DNA from: Rhizobium leguminosarum bv. trifolii WSM1325
Lineage (GTDB): Bacteria > Pseudomonadota > Alphaproteobacteria > Rhizobiales > Rhizobiaceae
Direction: 5' to 3'
Assembly: GCA_000023185.1 (NCBI GenBank)
Contig: CP001622.1
Coordinates: 1,922,001-1,986,000, forward strand
Length of the DNA: 64,000 bases
Below, piece after piece: positions 11,542 through 20,663 of the stretch (its first letter is position 1; each line of letters begins with the position of its first letter). The translations under genes were made by a program, and so were the position numbers. The notes beneath the pieces were generated by a model. That model was given only the letters and a program-made list of their open reading frames with translations, was not told the DNA's origin and ran no database searches.

Positions 11542-11840
11542 CTGTTGTCGCCCTCGAAAATGCGGGCGAGCACAATGCCTGTGACGAGCATGCCGACTGC
11601 CACGAAGATCGTGTCACCCGGCGTGCCGATATAGAGCGGCCCGACATTGGCAAAGAGCAGGAAGGCGATGAGGAAATTCGCCCATCCCCAGACGACATTG
11701 GCTGTCGGCGAGCCGAGCTTTGCGCCTTGCGCGAAGGGAATCCGGAACGGCCTGCCGCTGACGCCGTTGACGAAATGTGGGACGCCGTTGGTCAAAAATG
11801 CCGCGGCGACGAAATGGGCGATATAGGCGATCCAGGGCAA
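11538..11840 (-). CDS. small three-helix membrane protein, function unknown
   Basis: A 100-residue hydrophobic protein starting at TTG (MPWIAYIAHFVAAAFLTNGV), with GGAGAA six bases upstream supporting the unusual start. Membrane segments are about residues 4-20, 45-65 and 72-92, and it ends in the charged LARIFEGDNR. The middle part GRPFRIPFAQGAKLGSPTANVVWGW is conserved-looking. Family not recognised. Its stop touches the repeat region that controls the HxlR gene, so it may be read through into that operon. Confidence 0.6.
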   Translation of the reverse strand: MPWIAYIAHFVAAAFLTNGVPHFVNGVSGRPFRIPFAQGAKLGSPTANVVWGWANFLIAFLLFANVGPLYIGTPGDTIFVAVGMLVTGIVLARIFEGDNR

Positions 11841-11971
11841 AGGCTTCTCCGTTGCGGCACGAGTAGTGTCAACGGAGAATGTGGCCGGGATTTAGGCTCC
11901 GGCAAGAGGGAGAGATGCGACCGCCCGTGACGCTTTGGGCCTGCCGCCTGAAAGGCGACGGGCCGACCGGG

Positions 11972-13837
11972 TCAGACAAGCAGGAAGTCTTTGAAGTGAA
12001 GTGCTGCGGAATTATCGAGATCCGTAACATGGATGGCCGCGCCCGCCGCGCTTCCATCCGCGTCATAGGATAGAATGCCGCTCGCCTGATCGTAGATCAG
12101 CTTGTCATCAGCCTCGAGCGCTTTCCTTCCCAAAACGAAATTCTCATCCGAAAATCCGGATAGGCTAAGCTCGGCGAAAATCGAATGATCGAGCATCAGC
12201 TTGTCGCCCGCCGCGGAGGAAAAATCCCGGATCTTGTCGACGCTGGTATTGTCGGGCTTCACATCGAAGACGAAGGAATCGCTGCCGCCGCCGCCGGTGA
12301 GAACGTCAGCACCGGCCTTGCCGATCAGCTTGTCGTTTCCGAGCCCGCCGATCAATCGGTCGTTTCCTTTCCCGCCGTTGAGGGAATTGTTTCCGTCGTT
12401 GCCGGTGAGAATGTTGGCCGTATTGTTGCCCGTCGCGCTGAGATTGCCCGTCCCGGTCAAAGTGAGGTTTTCGATCGTTCCGACCGTATGCTTCTGATCG
12501 GCCAGGCTGAAGGAGATCGAAGCCTTGACGGTATCTGTTCCACCGCCCCGGCTTTCGTCGACGATTTGATTTGCATTGGTCACGGTGAAGGTGTCGTTAC
12601 CGGTGCCGCCATAGAGATGGTTGGTGGCCGGCGGCGGTGTGCTGGCGCCGGTGCCTGCTACCTCGATGATCAAGGGATGGTCGACGACATCGAGCGGCAG
12701 CGACGACACGTTGCTGAGGCTTTTGATCGCCGTCGTTCCTGTCACCGGGTCGAAGACCTTAACGGAGCCAAACGAGGCCCCGAGATTGACTTTGACGGCT
12801 GTTGTCGTGGCCTGAATAACCGTGTCGGAGGACTGGCTCCAGATATCGGGCTCGTTCCAGACGATGATCTGGTAGCTTCCGTCCGATTTTTCCGTCAGCA
12901 GGCTCCGGGCCGAGGACGGCAGGCCGTCGATCGAATAATTGAGGGTCCCCGCGCTGAAGCTTGCCTTCGCGGCGCCGTCATCCGCAAGGATTTCGGTCAG
13001 ATTGTGGATCGCCGTCGCAGCCGGCTTGGCCGAATAGTCGAGATGAAAAAGGCCGAAATGCTTTTCCTGATTGGTGCCCTGCGGATCGGAATAGGCGTCC
13101 AGCAGCTCGTAGATGAACGTCTGTTTTGATCCGAGTGCGGCGCCGTCCATCAGCGTATTGAGCAGGAGCTTTGCCTGCGTCGCTTCACTGACGCCTTCCC
13201 AGCCGCCATTGGTGTCGGCGGTCAGCGAGGTGTGGTAGCCGGTCTCGGTGATCGCCAGCGGCTTGCCCGGATCGGCAGCGCGCTGCACGCCGGATTCTCG
13301 GGAGAGCCATGAATATGGCTGGTCGCCATCCTTCGCATAGGTGTGGATCGTCGTGTAGTCGGAGGCGGAAGCCACGGTATATCCGGTAAAGCCGAGAACG
13401 GGGATATTTTTCAGCAAGGGATCGGCGTTGACGTCGGCAGACAGGTCCTTCTGATAGGCGAGCGCTGCGGCTTGGCCGCTCAGGCCGTGATAGCTGACTG
13501 GCCAGTTGTTGACTTCGTTCGGACCTTCGATACCGACGACCGATCCTGGATGGGCCTGCACGAAGGAATGCAGCCGCTGGGCGACAGTGGCGGGGTCGAC
13601 TTCCCGTTGGGCGCTGAAGACGAATTGCACGCCGGCCTCGGCAGCATCGCCGAGATGCGTTTGGCCGTTGGGATCGGAAGCGGAGTTGGGGGCGTGATCG
13701 CGAACTGTATCAAGGCCAAGATAGTCGAGTGCTTTAACAACTTCTCCGACGTTGGAATATTTTCCATCTGTGTAGTCGATATGCGTATCAATTCCAAAGG
13801 AACGAATAATATCGTTTATTCTAACGGCTTGAGCCAT
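11972..13837 (-). CDS. secreted clan GH-A glycoside hydrolase with RTX calcium-binding tail
   Basis: Extracellular glycosidase of 621 residues. The N-terminal barrel carries two acidic motifs of clan GH-A: E108 in GIEGPNEVNN (acid-base) and E198 in AITETGYH (nucleophile). A linker near 420 (STPPPATNH) leads to hemolysin-type nonapeptides (YGGTGNDTF, GGKGNDRLIGGLGNDKL, GGGGSDSF). The C-terminus FKDFLLV, with no N-terminal signal peptide, points to type I secretion. The ATG at 13837 is preceded by GGGAGAA; an upstream in-frame ATG has no such site. No transporter genes adjoin, so it must use one encoded elsewhere. The substrate is unknown; plant or bacterial polysaccharide such as EPS is plausible. 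Confidence 0.85.
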   Translation of the reverse strand: MAQAVRINDIIRSFGIDTHIDYTDGKYSNVGEVVKALDYLGLDTVRDHAPNSASDPNGQTHLGDAAEAGVQFVFSAQREVDPATVAQRLHSFVQAHPGSVVGIEGPNEVNNWPVSYHGLSGQAAALAYQKDLSADVNADPLLKNIPVLGFTGYTVASASDYTTIHTYAKDGDQPYSWLSRESGVQRAADPGKPLAITETGYHTSLTADTNGGWEGVSEATQAKLLLNTLMDGAALGSKQTFIYELLDAYSDPQGTNQEKHFGLFHLDYSAKPAATAIHNLTEILADDGAAKASFSAGTLNYSIDGLPSSARSLLTEKSDGSYQIIVWNEPDIWSQSSDTVIQATTTAVKVNLGASFGSVKVFDPVTGTTAIKSLSNVSSLPLDVVDHPLIIEVAGTGASTPPPATNHLYGGTGNDTFTVTNANQIVDESRGGGTDTVKASISFSLADQKHTVGTIENLTLTGTGNLSATGNNTANILTGNDGNNSLNGGKGNDRLIGGLGNDKLIGKAGADVLTGGGGSDSFVFDVKPDNTSVDKIRDFSSAAGDKLMLDHSIFAELSLSGFSDENFVLGRKALEADDKLIYDQASGILSYDADGSAAGAAIHVTDLDNSAALHFKDFLLV

Positions 13838-14093
13838 AGATTTTTCTCCCAGTTTACGAGGGAATCGGCGATGGGACTTTATCCCCATTTCTGATGCCAA
13901 TTCGATTTACACGAGGAGGGTCGTGCGGCGCGGCCTCGTTAACCATGATATATTGTTCCGAATGTGGCCCGTTTCGGATTGTATTTATTATGAAATCTGC
14001 GCTTGAATTTTTTCGTTCGGCCGGCTGATCATGCGCGAGTGGGACGGCCCATAGGCAGAGTCTGGCGAAATCCTACATGGCCTGGAGGATCCG

Positions 14094-14786
14094 ATGACCG
14101 TCAATGTTCAGTTCCGGTTTCGCAGCGGCTTGCCCTCGATGGCGTTCGACAATGTCCGTCTCCGCGGCAGTTGGGACGAGCAAGGCCGAGCCTCGAACGA
14201 TTGGGCGTCTCACCCAATGCAGCGTTCTCGTGACGAGGATGGTTATGATGTTTTTGTCGCCCGCGTGCCCTTTCCCGATGGCGAGATCGGCACGCATTTT
14301 CGCTGGGGGAATCGAACTCGATCGGCCCGGCATTTCAGACCTGTGGGCGATCGCCGCCGAACTGGACGACGAGACCTCGACGCGTCGCGAGCGCTCCTTC
14401 GATCTCCAGCGGGGGATAGCGCCGCAGACCTATATCTGACATGGATCGGCCGCCTGGGGGCGAACCGCGTTGAATGGCGCGACGGTGTCGACTGCATCCG
14501 CTTCTCGGTCTGGGCGCCGAACACCCGGGATGTCTTGCTCGTGCTCGCCGATCCGGCCGTTGGCTATGTCGCCGATGACGGCACCATAGCGCTCGCAACC
14601 ATCGGGATGCGCAGGACCGTTGATGGATTCTGGAGCGTTGAAACCGGCGACGACGACGGACTTTCCGATTTCGACAGCGTGGCCTGCAAAGCTGTTCGGT
14701 CGTCTGCGACCCGAAGCGGGTGGTGCTACCGTCGAGGCGTTCTGGGCAAGGCGGCGGAAGAATCAGAGCCACGAAAGGAGTGTTGA
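14094..14786 (+). pseudogene. decayed N-terminal fragment of an alpha-amylase-family protein
   Basis: The first frame reads MTVNVQFRFRSGLPSMAFDN...GTHFRWG. Similarity then continues in the next frame from about 14310 (IELDRPGISDLWAIAAELDD...IAPQTY), and returns to the first frame from about 14428 (YLTWIGRLGANRVEWRDGVD, then IRFSVWAPNTRDVLLVLAD). The last block is the CBM48/isoamylase N-terminal type found before GH13 domains. After about 14600 the reading degrades, and no catalytic GH13 domain is present. So it carries two frame changes and a large 3' loss. An intact relative would be a far longer protein acting on alpha-glucans. Confidence 0.6.
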
Positions 14787-14854
14787 ATGCCGTGCTGCCG
14801 GCATCAGGCGTTCTGGTCTTTCGCAGGCTGTGACGCGTGCCACGGCCGGAACGG

Positions 14855-15043
14855 TCAGACAAAGCCGAGCGGCAGATTCTCGACTTTCCTGTCATTGCCG
14901 TAGTCGCGCTCATGCGGCGTGCGCCGGCGCCCTTCGCGGCGAGCGGAAAGATCGATGCGGTTTTCGGCAAAGATCCCATCGGGATAGGTGCCGGTATCAT
15001 GGCAATCGGCGTCGATCTTGGGGGCAAGGATTTTCAGGATCAT
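14855..15043 (-). CDS. 62-residue hypothetical protein
   Basis: Small hydrophilic protein beginning MILKILAPKIDADCHDTGTY and ending KVENLPLGFV, with a basic centre (RREGRRRTPHERDYGNDRK). A strong GGAGGAA ribosome site eight bases before the ATG is the main reason to believe it. No membrane segment, signal or recognised domain. It opposes the decayed amylase-type gene. Confidence 0.55.
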   Translation of the reverse strand: MILKILAPKIDADCHDTGTYPDGIFAENRIDLSARREGRRRTPHERDYGNDRKVENLPLGFV

Positions 15044-15187
15044 TGGGGTTCCTCCAGGCGCAGCATCAACATTTGGAAAGGTCGTCTGGTTCCGCTTATA
15101 AACCCCGAATTATTAATAAATTAACCATAAAGCTTAAGAGCAAAGGGCGCCGCCGCATTCGATCCGTCAGTCTCGCAAAGGTGACAT

Positions 15188-15490
15188 TTAGTGGACGATT
15201 GATGACGAAGACATCGACGCCAGCATCCCCTCGGTCGCCCGGATCAGCCGCGCCGTGCGCGCCATCACCTCGGTTCCAGCCTCCGTCTCGGCAATCGCGG
15301 TTGCCATACCGTCCAGTCCGTCCGCCACCTGGATCAGTTTCGGCAGCATATCGGCTCGTCCGACCGCCTCAGTCGATCTGGCGAGCTTACGCAGCGCCTC
15401 TGAATAGCTCGATATCAAAGCGAGTTTCTGGTCTGCGGGAATAATAGAGAACGAGCGTTTCTCGGAAGGCGACAGCGGCGATTTCGGCAT
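15188..15490 (-). CDS. 100-residue hypothetical protein
   Basis: Helical, polar protein beginning MPKSPLSPSEKRSFSIIPAD, then KLALISSYSEALRKLARSTE and a long helix to ATEGMLASMSSSSIVH. No signal, membrane helix or recognised domain. The ribosome site is weak. It is divergent from the gene at 15646 with about 155 bases between. Function unknown. Confidence 0.5.
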   Translation of the reverse strand: MPKSPLSPSEKRSFSIIPADQKLALISSYSEALRKLARSTEAVGRADMLPKLIQVADGLDGMATAIAETEAGTEVMARTARLIRATEGMLASMSSSSIVH

Positions 15491-15636
15491 GGATGCGACC
15501 TATTGAACTGCCAATGAACTCGCATGGCCGCTTTTTGTTCCGAGCTGGCCCATTGTCCCGGGCCTGTCGCCTTGCCTCGAAATGGCGTTGCCGTGGAACT
15601 CCGGACCTGGATCGCCGTTGAGGTGCATGAATATAG

Positions 15637-16041
<405 letters not shown>

Positions 16042-16054
16042 TTGCAACGCAATC

Positions 16055-16190
16055 TCAATTCCAAATGCAGGTAAAGGCTGCCCCGGTTCCCGTGGGCAGC
16101 CTTATGCTTGGCAGCGACGAGGCAAAGACCGGATTGGTGATGTTCGGGATCAGCACGCCAACCACCACGGGCCTGCGTCCTAGCCGCCAT
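16055..16190 (-). pseudogene. fragment of a LacI-type regulator
   Basis: On the minus strand about 16103-16165 reads VVGVLIPNITNPVFASSL, which is the opening strand of the effector domain in LacI/GalR regulators (usual form VGVLIPSLTNPVFA). No helix-turn-helix precedes it in the same frame, and the frame ends soon after. It lies next to a mosaic repeat, so this is read as a leftover of a deleted regulator gene. Edges are approximate; the match is short. Confidence 0.35.
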
Positions 16191-16287
16191 CCTGCCCTGA
16201 ACGCGACCCATGCGCCGATGTCGCCATCGAAAACGTCTCCGAGGCGCAATCCCCTTGGGCGGGTTCGATGACAATGGTCTGACACCC

Positions 16288-16390
16288 AGAGCATGATGCC
16301 GAAAAGTGTGAGCGGTTTTCGGACGACATCATGCTCTAACTATTTAATGTAGAACAGGATTCAGATTTTAGGCCGACCGGGCCTAAAATC
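16288..16390. repeat. rhizobial mosaic palindromic repeat (RIME/RPE-like)
   Basis: Two palindromes in tandem: AGAGCATGATG (16288-16298) with CATCATGCTCT (16327-16337), and GATTTTAGGCC (16364-16374) with GGCCTAAAATC (16380-16390). The core GCCGAAAAGTGTGAGCGG followed by TTTTCGG is the form I remember for abundant intergenic rhizobial repeats. The rest of the stretch 16042-16518 holds the LacI fragment and nothing else recognisable. Confidence 0.7.
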
Positions 16391-16518
16391 ATCGTGTTCG
16401 AGGCAGAGTTATCGACTTCTTATTTATTCATAAACATGGAAGTTGCTGAGGAATGCAACCTGTGGAATAGTCAGGTTGACGCCATCTACCCCTCTTCATT
16501 CTCATCACCTGGACAAGA

Positions 16519-19365
16519 ATGTCTCACAAAAAAATGGAATGCTCCACGGCGTGGTGGTTTTTTGCGACGGTCTCCCTTGTCGCAAACTTCGCGTTACCAG
16601 CCTATGCGGACACCTCGTCCGTGCCCTGGCCACAAACGCAAAGCGACATGCAAGCCGAGTCCGACGTGCATTTTGGCACGCTCGCCAACGGTATGCGGTT
16701 TGCGATCATGCGCAATGTCACGCCGCCCGGACAGGCAGCGATCCGCTTTCGCATTGGCTCCGGTTCGCTCGACGAAAACGACGACCAGCAGGGCCTGGCG
16801 CATGTTCTTGAGCACATGGCCTTCAAGGGTTCGACACATGTCGCCGAAGGGGAGATGATCCGTATCTTGCAGCGCAAGGGCTTGGCCTTTGGACCGGACA
16901 CCAATGCCCATACCTCCTATGACGAGACCGTCTATGCGCTCGATCTGCCCGAGGTCGATGCAGACACAATTTCGACGGGCCTGATGCTGATGCTAGAAAC
17001 GGCGAGCGAGCTGACCCTCGATGCCGGCGCCTTCGATCGCGAACGCGGTGTCATCCTGTCGGAGGAGCGGCTGCGCGACACGCCGCAGTATCGCGCGTCA
17101 CTCGGAATCATGAATTCGCTGCTCGCCGGCCAGCGCGCGACCATGCGCGCGCCGATAGGTAAAGCCGACATCATCAGCAATGCGCCCGTGGACCTCGTCC
17201 GTGATTATTACGGGGCCAATTACCGACCCGATCGGGCAACGCTGATAGTGGTGGGCGATATCGACCCCGCCGCCATGGAAGTCGAAATCCGGCAGCGCTT
17301 CGGCGACTGGAAGGCCGTGGGTCCGGCGCCGACAAAAGCGGATCTTGGCGCGCTGGAGACGAAAGGCGAAAGCGCCGAGGTCATCGTCGTTCCCGGCGGC
17401 ATGACCAGCATACAGATCGCCTGGACGCGTCCCTATGACGCCGCGCCTGACACCTTCGCCAAGCGCCGCGCTGGGCTTATTGAGGATCTCGGTTTCCTGG
17501 TGCTCAAACGTCGGGTGAGCGCCATCGCCAGCAAGGCGGATGCCCCTTTCATCAGTGCGGACGTCGGCTCCCAGGATCTCCTCGATTCCGCCCATGTCGT
17601 CCTGATCGCGGCGAACTCCGAGCCGGACAAATGGCAGGCGGCGCTCACGGCCATTGACCAGGAACAGCGCCGGATCCAGGAGTTCGGCGTTGCGCAGGCG
17701 GAGATCGATCGCGAAATTCGCGAATATCGCTCGGCCCTGCAAGCTGCTGCGGCCGGAGCCGCGACGCGGATGACGACCGACATTGCTTCCATGCTGGCTC
17801 GCAGCGTCGATGACGATCAAGTCTTCACCTCGCCCGCCGAAGACCTCTCTATGTTCGAGACGATGACGAACGGCGTCACGGCGGACGAGGTCAATGGGGC
17901 CTTGCAGCGTGCTTTCTCCGGCAACGGTCCGCAGGTCGTGCTACAGGCGGACCAATCACCTGAGGGTGGAGCCGACACGGTTCGGCAAGTCTATGACGCT
18001 TCAAATGCCATTGCCGTCTCGGCACCATCAGGTGCAACTGATGTCGCCTGGCCTTACACCCATTTCGGCGAACCGGGCGCTGTGGTCGAACGCCGTGCGG
18101 TTGAAGATCTCGGCTTGACCATGGTGCGCTTTTCCAACGGCATTCTGCTTACCGTCAAGCCAACCAGGCTGCGTGCCAACGAAGTGCTGGTACGCGAAGA
18201 TATCGGCCGCGGTCGGCTGGACCTGCCGCACGACCGTTCCGCTGCGATCTGGGCATCTCCGGCCGTCGTGCTGTCTGGCGTAAAGGCCATGGATTACCAG
18301 GATATACAGAAAGCGCTGACCGCCAACATTGTCGGCGTCGACTTCTCGGTCGGCGACAGTTCCTTCAGGTTCGACGGTCGTACACGGACTGAAGATCTTG
18401 CGACGCAGTTGCAGCTGATGAGCGCATACACCTCCGATCCAGCCTATCGCCCCGAGGCGTTCAAGCGCGTGCAGCAGGCCTATTTGAGCGGCCTCGATCA
18501 GTACAACGCGTCGCCCGGCGGCGTTTTCAGCCGCGATTTCGCAGGTCTCGTGCATTCCGGCGACCCGCGCTGGACCTTCCCCGACCGCGCGCAGTTGTCC
18601 GCCGCCAAGCCAGACGAATTCGAGGCGCTGTTCCGGCCCATGGTTTCCAATGGCCCCATCGACATCACCATCGTCGGCGACGTAACAGTGGACGACGCAA
18701 TCCGCCTGACGGCTGAAACCTTTGGCGCTTTGCCGCCGCGCCCGGAGACGGCGTCAAGCAACGATCGGGACGACGTGCATTTTCCGGCGACGACCGAGAA
18801 GCCCGTTTTGCAGACCCATAGCGGTAGGGCAGATAATGCCGCCGCCGCCGTAGGGGCTTCCATCGGAGATTTGCTCTCCGATCTGCCGCGGTCCTTCACC
18901 GCCAATATTGCCACCCAGATTTTCCAAAACAGGTTGATCGACCAGTTTCGCATTGCAGAAGGAGCAAGTTATGCCCTGCAGGGCGATGTTGAGCTTTCAA
19001 GGGAAGTTCCCGGCTACGGCTACGCATATTTCTACGTCGAGACCGACCCGGCAAAGGTTGCGCGCTTCTATGAACTTGTCGACGAGACCGCCAATGATCT
19101 GCGGTCGCATGATGTCTCCGAAGACGAGCTCGCGCGCGCCCGGGGACCCATCATCGAGACATTGAAGCATCAGCAGCAGAGCAACGAGTATTGGATCGAA
19201 TACCTGCACCACGCCCAAGAGGATTCGCGTCGTTTAGACCGGATACGCGATAGTCTCAGCGGCTACGGCAAGGTCACCGCCGGGGATATCCGCGCGTTTG
19301 CCGCGGCCTATTTGAGCCCGGAAAAATTCTGGAAATTCGAAGTGCTGCCGGTGGTGGTACGATAG
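16519..19365 (+). CDS. M16-family zinc protease, two-domain periplasmic form
   Basis: Insulinase-type metallopeptidase of 948 residues, the usual length of the fused two-half form (PqqL-like). Residues 1-30 are a signal peptide ending ANFALPAYA. The inverted zinc motif HxxEH is H95-VLE-H99 in GLAHVLEHMAFKGS, with the third ligand E175 in FDRERGVILSEE at the expected distance of 76 residues. The C-terminal half is the inactive partner that closes the chamber. It probably degrades peptides in the periplasm. The start is the first ATG (MSHKKMECSTAWWFF), with GGACAAGA upstream. It stands alone and converges on the GNAT gene. Confidence 0.92.
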   Translation: MSHKKMECSTAWWFFATVSLVANFALPAYADTSSVPWPQTQSDMQAESDVHFGTLANGMRFAIMRNVTPPGQAAIRFRIGSGSLDENDDQQGLAHVLEHMAFKGSTHVAEGEMIRILQRKGLAFGPDTNAHTSYDETVYALDLPEVDADTISTGLMLMLETASELTLDAGAFDRERGVILSEERLRDTPQYRASLGIMNSLLAGQRATMRAPIGKADIISNAPVDLVRDYYGANYRPDRATLIVVGDIDPAAMEVEIRQRFGDWKAVGPAPTKADLGALETKGESAEVIVVPGGMTSIQIAWTRPYDAAPDTFAKRRAGLIEDLGFLVLKRRVSAIASKADAPFISADVGSQDLLDSAHVVLIAANSEPDKWQAALTAIDQEQRRIQEFGVAQAEIDREIREYRSALQAAAAGAATRMTTDIASMLARSVDDDQVFTSPAEDLSMFETMTNGVTADEVNGALQRAFSGNGPQVVLQADQSPEGGADTVRQVYDASNAIAVSAPSGATDVAWPYTHFGEPGAVVERRAVEDLGLTMVRFSNGILLTVKPTRLRANEVLVREDIGRGRLDLPHDRSAAIWASPAVVLSGVKAMDYQDIQKALTANIVGVDFSVGDSSFRFDGRTRTEDLATQLQLMSAYTSDPAYRPEAFKRVQQAYLSGLDQYNASPGGVFSRDFAGLVHSGDPRWTFPDRAQLSAAKPDEFEALFRPMVSNGPIDITIVGDVTVDDAIRLTAETFGALPPRPETASSNDRDDVHFPATTEKPVLQTHSGRADNAAAAVGASIGDLLSDLPRSFTANIATQIFQNRLIDQFRIAEGASYALQGDVELSREVPGYGYAYFYVETDPAKVARFYELVDETANDLRSHDVSEDELARARGPIIETLKHQQQSNEYWIEYLHHAQEDSRRLDRIRDSLSGYGKVTAGDIRAFAAAYLSPEKFWKFEVLPVVVR

Positions 19366-19378
19366 GTGTTGAGCACGC

Positions 19379-20062
19379 TCAGGAACGACGTCTGACCACG
19401 CGCATGTTCATTTCCGAGCGAACAGCGAAGCCCTGCGTTTCGTAGAGGGAAATGGCCGAGGTATTCGCCGCATAGGCATGCAGATAGGCCGTGTCGCCGG
19501 TGGATGCGATTTCGCCGGCGACGAAACGGAAGAGCAGGGTGCCGAGGCCGCGCCCCTGAAAATCGGCATGGGTGCAAAGCCCGCTAAGCTCGGCAAAGCC
19601 AGTCTGCCGCATCCGCTGCCCGGCCATCGCCACCAGGCGGCCCTCGCTTCTGATCCCCCAGAAGCTGCCGAGGCTCTGGGCTCGCAGGGTGAACGGCCCG
19701 GGTTTGGTCAGTGTCGCCAGCGCCAGCATGTCGGCGGCATCGGACTCCGTCAGCGGCTGGATGCGAGGATCCGAAATTCGCTCATGAGGCCGCTCGGCAA
19801 CCATCTGGACCACCGATGCCTCTGTGACGACGGCTAAGCCCGGTGGAATGGCGATCGGTCCCGCCTCGACGAGGATCATGCTCTCCTCCGGCGCTGGCAG
19901 CTCCTCCAGGGCGTCGAGGCTTTCCGGCGCATCGTCGGCGGACGCCGCAAAGGGGACGATGGACGGCGGGTACCGCCGTGCCTTCTCATTGCCTTCTGCG
20001 AGATCGGCATGTGCGGTTTCCAGCGCGCTCCAGATCGGCCGGTCGAGAATATGTTTCATCAT
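19379..20062 (-). CDS. GNAT-family N-acetyltransferase
   Basis: Acetyl-CoA dependent acetyltransferase of 227 residues starting MMKHILDRPIWSALETAHAD, with GGAGGAA just before the ATG. The acetyl-CoA loop is LCTHADFQGRGLGTLLFRFV (Q/RxxGxG/A), followed by AYAANTSAISLYETQGF, a typical end of the fold. The N-terminal hundred residues form a second, variable half. The start overlaps the MarR stop as ATGA, so expression is coupled; the MarR protein probably controls it. Substrate unknown, perhaps a small amine or toxic compound. Confidence 0.85.
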   Translation of the reverse strand: MMKHILDRPIWSALETAHADLAEGNEKARRYPPSIVPFAASADDAPESLDALEELPAPEESMILVEAGPIAIPPGLAVVTEASVVQMVAERPHERISDPRIQPLTESDAADMLALATLTKPGPFTLRAQSLGSFWGIRSEGRLVAMAGQRMRQTGFAELSGLCTHADFQGRGLGTLLFRFVAGEIASTGDTAYLHAYAANTSAISLYETQGFAVRSEMNMRVVRRRS

Positions 20063-20547
20063 GTTTCCTCCTTGACAGGGCTGCGGCGCGCAAGCGGTGC
20101 CACCGCAAGCCCGTCCTCGATAGCGGCCAGCTGTTCGAGGATCGGTCCGTCGAGATCGCCGCAGAGATCGGCAACAGCGGCGGCGATGCGTGGCCAGATC
20201 ACCTTCTTCGAATGATCGACGAGGTCCTGTCCCTTGGCGGTCAGCGAGACCAGTCTGCGACGCTGATCGTCCGGTGCCGGTTGCATGTCGACGTAACCGA
20301 GTTCGAGAAGCTGGCCGGTGGTGCGCGTTGCGCCGGGCTGGGTGATGCCCACCGCCTGCGCAAGCTCGCCGATCGTCAGCGGTCCGGCCCGGTCGATCGC
20401 CGCAAGGAACGGATATTGGCCCGCCTGAATGCTGAGCCCGGCCTCGTCGATGACCTGCTGCGTATCGGCCTGCAGCCTTTCTCCGATGCGCCGCAGCCGG
20501 CTGCCCATACATAGAAACCCGAGCGTTCGGACCACATCCTCGACCAT
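20059..20547 (-). CDS. MarR-family transcriptional regulator
   Basis: Winged-helix regulator of about 162 residues. The DNA-binding part is TIGELAQAVGITQPGATRTTGQL followed by wing PAPDDQRRRLVSLTAKGQDLV. The start MVEDVVRTLGFLCMG is chosen because GGAGAT lies six bases upstream; an ATG twelve bases earlier has no ribosome site. It overlaps the downstream GNAT gene by four bases. A 14-bp AT-rich palindrome upstream is the probable autoregulatory site. Confidence 0.85.
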   Translation of the reverse strand: MVEDVVRTLGFLCMGSRLRRIGERLQADTQQVIDEAGLSIQAGQYPFLAAIDRAGPLTIGELAQAVGITQPGATRTTGQLLELGYVDMQPAPDDQRRRLVSLTAKGQDLVDHSKKVIWPRIAAAVADLCGDLDGPILEQLAAIEDGLAVAPLARRSPVKEET

Positions 20548-20574
20548 GCCGATCTCCATTTGTATGGGAAATTA

Positions 20575-20588
20575 TATAACATGTTATA
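20575..20588. promoter_or_regulatory. palindrome, candidate MarR operator
   Basis: Perfect palindrome TATAACATGTTATA about 30 bases upstream of the MarR gene, flanked by TGTAT and ATACA arms. Position, AT-richness and symmetry fit a MarR dimer site overlapping the promoter. Confidence 0.45.
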
Positions 20589-20663
20589 CATAAAATGGCA
20601 ATTCTTCTGAGCCAAGGGCCGGCAGGCGAAGCCGGGGCAGGGCGGCACGAGCAAGTGCCTCGA

